Below, piece by piece: positions 52,830 to 64,000 of a stretch of 64,000 nt of DNA. The DNA is taken from NCBI GenBank assembly GCA_963573385.1, contig CAUYLG010039377.1:1-64000 (forward strand), in the 5' to 3' direction. Positions within the stretch are counted from its first letter, which is position 1, and the number at the start of each line of letters is the position of its first letter. Source of the DNA: Cacajao melanocephalus (lineage: Eukaryota > Chordata > Mammalia > Primates > Pitheciidae). The position numbers were made by a program, and so were the translations under genes. Under the pieces are notes generated by a model. That model was given only the letters and a program-made list of their open reading frames with translations, ran no database searches and was not told the origin of the DNA.

Positions 52830-53645
52830 ATCAAGAGATATATTGTGTTCATAAATTGGAAAACTCTATACTTTTAAGATTAAAAATCAGATCTCTCCAA
52901 ACTAACCTATACATCCAATGCAATCCCTGTCAAAATCCTAACAAGACTTTTTCTTAAAAAACAAAGTGGAAAGCAACAAGCAGAAAATGCCAAATATTTA
53001 GAATAGCCAAAAAATTATTTTTAAAAAGAGGAGAAAGTTGGAGGTACCACACTACTCAATTTCCAGACATAGTATAAAGCTACAATAATCAAGAAACTAT
53101 GGCATTGGTAAAAAGATGGGGATATGGATTCTAGGAACAGAAATAAATCCACACACACATGGTCAATAAATTTTCAAAAAGGTCCAAATGCAAGACATGT
53201 GAAAAAAATAAAAATAAACTTTAAGCCATACCTTGTACTTTATACAAAAATTAACTCATAATAAATCATAGACCTAAATGCAAAACTAATAACTAAAACT
53301 TTCAGAAGAAAATATAGGAGAAAATACTTGACCTTGGGTTAGACAAAGTTCTTTGATATGACACCAAAAGCTAAATTCATAAAAGTTATTGATAAAGATT
53401 AGACTTCAAAACCAAAGATTAGACTTCAAAAGTACTACTCTTCGAAATGCACTACGAAGAGAATGAAAACACAAGCCACATATTGGAAGAAAATATTTGC
53501 AAAACATGTACAGTGTCTGATAAAGGACTTGTATTTAGAATACATAAATAAAGAAGTCTTAAAACAAAATAGCAAACAACCCAATTTTTTTTTAAATGGG
53601 CAAAAGATTTGGAAAGACATTTTCACTACGGAAGAAATATTAGAG
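52830..53645 (+). mobile_element. L1 ORF2 fragment (older L1)
   Basis: Plus-strand L1 ORF2 text: ccaatgcaatccctgtcaaaatcc, ggaggtaccacactactc, agctacaataatcaag, ttgataaagattagacttc, caaaagatttggaaagac. It is broken by many stops and frameshifts. A 19-20-base unit (aaagattagacttcaaaa) is tandemly duplicated at about 53395-53432. Confidence 0.85.
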
Positions 53646-53649
53646 TAGA

Positions 53650-53971
53650 GTCGGCCCTTAACCGGTACGACTGGTGTCCTTATAAGAAGAGAAGAGACAG
53701 ACATGCAGGGAGAACGCCAGTTGGAGATAAAGACAGAGATTGGAGTCATGCAGCTACAAGCCAAGGAATGCCAAGGAATGCCAAGGATTGCCAGGGATCA
53801 TAGGAGCTAAGGAAAGGGCATGAGACAAATTCTCCACCACAGTTTTCAAAGAGAGCATGGCCCTGACAACACCTTGATTTTGGACTTCCAGCTTCCAGAA
53901 CCACAACAAGATACATTTCCGTTGTTTTAAGCCACCCAGTTTGCTTTACTTTGTCACAACAGTCCTAGGAA

Positions 53972-53973
<2 letters not shown>
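53650..53973 (+). mobile_element. MaLR-type LTR 3' part
   Basis: ctggtgtccttataagaagag, the acaagccaaggaatgcc block, cttgattttggacttccag, ttccgttgttttaagccacccag and actttgtcacaacagtcctagg follow the MLT1/MST-type LTR 3' half in order. The 5' half is missing. An 11-bp unit (ccaaggaatg) is repeated three times at about 53761-53793. Confidence 0.8.
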
Positions 53974-53974
<1 letters not shown>

Positions 53975-54028
<54 letters not shown>

Positions 54029-54042
54029 GTGTGTGTTGTGTG
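53975..54042 (+). repeat. (TG)n microsatellite
   Basis: About 26 near-perfect TG units followed by TTG-interrupted units. It produces a Cys/Val-rich frame that has no meaning as a protein. Confidence 0.97.
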
Positions 54043-54289
54043 CATGTATATAAATGTGTTATATATTTTCTAATACACTACAAACCTCACGCAAACAGAT
54101 TCCCTACCCCCTACCTTTCCTCATATGACCAGTCTCATGTCTTATTTCATTTTCCAAAGAACTGATGTCACTTCATTACTTTCTGTGCTAAAAAACTTGT
54201 GAAATAAGAAATGCTCACATTTTTCTATTTTCCTTCCTTTTAAAAGCTTTTATATAACCTATCAGAAGTGCAGAACAATAACGGGCTTC

Positions 54290-54580
54290 ATAACTACCAT
54301 TTATTAAGACTTTTTTTGTTTTGCACCATGTCTAATGCTGTAAACAATTTGGAGTTTATTATTTTAATTGTCCAGAGTAGGAAAGAGGTTTAAAGAGATG
54401 ACGTCTCCCACTAGACTGTGAACTACTTTAAAGACTGCATCTAATGCATCTGTGTAATTCCTGGAATGTAGTACCCGGTCTGGCTAGCACTCTCTTTTGT
54501 ATTGGGCAAATGAATTAAATTTACCCCAAGTCACACAGTAAATGAACTGTGGACCTGGAATTCAATGAGGACTGTCATAT
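54290..54580 (-). mobile_element. MIR SINE interrupted by an L2 end
   Basis: Antisense MIR in two parts: 54290-54402 (accatttattaagac, tggagtttattattttaa, gagtaggaaagaggtttaaag) and 54520-54580 (ccccaagtcacacagtaaatgaactgtgg split, gacctggaattcaatgagg). The break is filled by an L2 3' end. Confidence 0.6.
54403..54517 (+). mobile_element. L2 LINE 3' end nested in MIR
   Basis: ctcccactagactgtgaac, agactgcatctaatgcatctg, tgtaattcctggaatgtag and gggcaaatgaattaaat match the last ~110 bases of L2. Confidence 0.65.
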
Positions 54581-54594
54581 TACAGCTCCATTTA

Positions 54595-55010
54595 AATGCA
54601 TCCAATACCATTTAGAATAAACCCAGACTCCTTACTTTGGCCAATAAAGCTCTTGAAATCAGGCCCCTAGGGCTCATTTTACTTCATCCCTCATTTCCTG
54701 ACCCTGCAGCCACACCTCTGTTCCATTCCTCAACAAAACCGCACGAAGCTTCTGGCCTCGGCCCTAACTGCTGCTCCTGCCGAAAGCATCTTCCTTTGTT
54801 CCCACCTCCTCCATCCTTGCATGGCTTGATCTTTTGAGTTATTTGGATCTCACCTTAAATGCCATCTCCTTAGAAAGGTCTTTCCTGATCACCCAGTGTA
54901 AAAGAGCCACCCAGTTGCTCCCTATTTCTTATAGTCTTATTTTAATTTTGTTGTATTTAACTTACCGTTTTCCATTTTTTTGTTTCTTCACTAGTATGTT
55001 TACAGGCTTT
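54595..55010 (+). mobile_element. L2 LINE 3' region
   Basis: Good L2 string: aataaacccagactcctt, aataaagctcttgaaatcagg, ctgaccctgcagccacacctctg, ctcaccttaaatgccatctcc, aaaggtctttcctgatcaccc. The frames over it are short and carry stops. Confidence 0.85.
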
Positions 55011-57059
55011 TTCTTCTACTAAACATGCTAAGGTTCATATTTTTCACTTGCATCTTCTAGATTTAATACAAAAACAAAAATTAAGAAAGCTGATTATCTG
55101 TATTATATACTTTAAGATAGCAAACATATTCATGTTTGTAATCACGTTCATGACTACAACTCCAGAAAATGGAAAGGCTCTCTAATATAATGGGAGCCCA
55201 GCTGATAGACCTTGAATAAATAATGAATGTTTCATTTCCTGCTGTTTTCCTATGTCTGTGCTTATTGCCCCAAATTTAAGAATTAAATTATGACACAACC
55301 TGGTCCATCTGGCCTATCAATACCAGATCTCTGAAATGTTCTAGCAACTTCAAGGGCTCTGCTACACCTTTTATCCATATGGCCCTCTGTCTTCCTAATC
55401 TGGCAACAGCCTCCTAGTAACTAAAGCAAACTGTGGAAATTAACAGCTGCACCACTGACTTCAGGACAACACCAGGGGGTTCCCAGCAGATGCCAAGTTT
55501 AAATACAGGCTGCAGGGAATGCTGTATTGCCAGTGTGCAGTGGGATCTCAGACAGATGCGGTATGTCGGGATCTCTGACAGCCAAGTGTCTCTTTAGAGT
55601 TTATATCACCAAGACATGAGGAAAAGGGCTTGTCTTTCTTAAGACCACTTCTGCTTCTTTTATAACATTGGGAAATTAAGCAATGTCTTGCTGTTCTATA
55701 TATAAATTTGTGTGGAACTACTTTATTTCTCTGTCCTTATTGATTTACAAATTACCCAAATGTCTTATTTCGATTTTTTTAAAGTCAATTTTTTAACTGT
55801 AGAAGGCATGTTATAGAGATCACTAAATCCAACCCATTTTATAAATTAGAATGCTAATGTCGAGAGACTGAATAATTTGCCTAGTTACACTTAGTGAAAA
55901 GCACAAGACAGATTTCTTACCCTTTGAAAAAACTGAGATCCATCCATCACCCAGTCTCTAGCCTAGATACATAAACCGAATAACACAAATAAACTGTAAT
56001 AGGCAACCTTGATAATGAGCTTATACCAAGGTACTGGGCTGTGCTAATATCATTCAAAATCATTCATTGTATATGAAGAAACAATTATGAGCAGTTATTG
56101 CCATTTCTATAATTGAACAGTATAATTCAAACAAGAAGAGTAAGAATAGAAGGAAATAGGCCAGAGACCCCGGCAAATATAACTTTGTAGCTCTCACTTC
56201 CTTCAGATTAAAAATCAGTGTGTAAGCATAGGCTGGTATTCGCTGAAAGCTAGATAACCTATTGCTAAGACGGTACCAAAAGATTCAATTCTATAAATTA
56301 AATAAGAATAAATATATGAATAAAGAGAATGCAGTATACATGTAACTTATATTTGTCCTGTTTACTAATTTGCTAAGTTCTTAGTCTTGCTAATGGCTCA
56401 CAAAAGTTATTTCATTTGTTTGCAAAGCTTCACTCACGGAGGAGTGTTGACAAAATCCACGCTTCCCACACTACCTGCTGAAATGCTTAGGAAATTGAAA
56501 GTGGAATTTGAAGATGCTTCACTACTTAAATTGTGAATATGTTTTTACAGTGTTAGTCTAGGTCTACCATTACTTGACGGTGAGTACTTCTTGCACTTTT
56601 CAATTTGATATTTACTTGAAAATAAAAAGTCTATCTCAATACAACAAACTAAATGGTCAATTTGGGCACTGAGGAATCACACTGTCCTGAAAATTGCCAA
56701 GCAATGGATACCTCAAGTTCCCTCGATAACGTATTAGTCTTTTTCAGACTCAGAACTGAAGATTGAACAGCAATGGTACATGGATCTTGCTTTTATGTAG
56801 CATTTTGCAGTTTAAAAATAAAGCTTTATTATTTAGTGACTTTGGATAAATTACTATCTATAAGATGAAGTGAAAAAAGCAGAATACAAAATCGTATATT
56901 TATCTTTTGGTTTTAAAAAAAAAGAAAAAAATTGTTAGTAGTAATCGCTAAGTAATGGAATAATACATTGCTTTTATTTTGTTCGTTATGCTTTTTGGTA
57001 TCTTAAAAATTTCTATGGTGAATATGTACTATTTTACAAATTAAAAAATGATTTTAAAA
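55011..57059. other. Largely unassigned; one weak MIR-like patch
   Basis: About 2 kb AT-rich. 55795-55935 (aactgtagaaggcatg, tttgcctagttacac) resembles an antisense MIR-type repeat weakly. No gene recognised. Confidence 0.4.
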
Positions 57060-57165
57060 TGCCTTAACATATTTCAGTAAGTGTTCAGTTACTCTGTAAA
57101 TATAAATATCCTCATTGTACAAATGTAAAACTGTTTGAGAAGCAGAGGTAGTGACTTACTCTAAA
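57060..57165 (-). mobile_element. MIR SINE fragment
   Basis: atcctcattgtacaaatg, taaaactgtttgagaagcagagg and agtgacttactctaaag follow antisense MIR. Confidence 0.5.
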
Positions 57166-58426
<1,261 letters not shown>

Positions 58427-58462
58427 TTACTTTTTTTTTACATTGCTGTCATAAAATATTAA

Positions 58463-64000
<5,538 letters not shown>

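Noticed and set aside
53941..54165. Cys/Val-rich frame at 53941-54165
   Set aside because: It is a translation of the (TG)n repeat.

Overview
This window looks like primate, most likely human, nuclear DNA. The evidence is about 20 Alu copies (including two AluY-like ones), L1PA-type LINE-1 3' ends, a solo LTR of the HERV-H type (LTR7), ancient mammalian MIR and L2 repeats, and an intronless copy of the ribosomal protein gene RPL6. The sequence is AT-rich and every open frame is short. I found no functional protein-coding gene, no convincing exon, no tRNA, snRNA or Y RNA, and no CRISPR array. The window is intergenic or intronic; the sequence cannot tell which.

Layout. At 1-6.2 kb a polypurine microsatellite and an L2 LINE are followed by two solo LTRs: a HERV-H-type LTR with an exact 5-bp target-site duplication that landed inside the L2, and an unrelated LTR on the opposite strand. 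At 6.2-14.4 kb there are MIR, L2 and Alu copies, a 61-bp three-copy tandem repeat and a 112-bp direct duplication. At 14.4-18.2 kb lies a long minus-strand L2 that still shows reverse-transcriptase sequence, cut up by Alu and MIR. At 17.5-19.4 kb a 185-bp segment has been copied from 1.57 kb away and inserted with a 26-bp duplication of the target. At 20-31 kb there is an old L1, two MER5-like elements, palindromes, a compound microsatellite and two L1PA-type 3' ends. At 34-36 kb there is an unexplained pair of about 215-bp direct repeats. At 37-41 kb there are L2, two further L1 ends and two hAT-type DNA transposons, one with a near-complete 8-bp target duplication. At 44.3-45.5 kb a GC-rich, internally repeated block of unknown origin sits between two Alus. 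At 48.6-49.5 kb there is an L1 with the inverted 5' part typical of twin priming. At 52-55 kb lie L1, a MaLR-type LTR, MIR and L2. At 58.5-59.4 kb is the processed RPL6 pseudogene. The last 4.5 kb hold two more Alus and otherwise unassigned AT-rich sequence.

No set of genes here works together. The interest lies in how the DNA was assembled: nested insertions and their target duplications, several short non-transposon duplications, and hairpins that suggest replication template switching. Family names come from recognising consensus features by eye. Boundaries are usually good to about 10 bp for Alu, LTR7 and RPL6, and to several tens of bp for MIR and L2.
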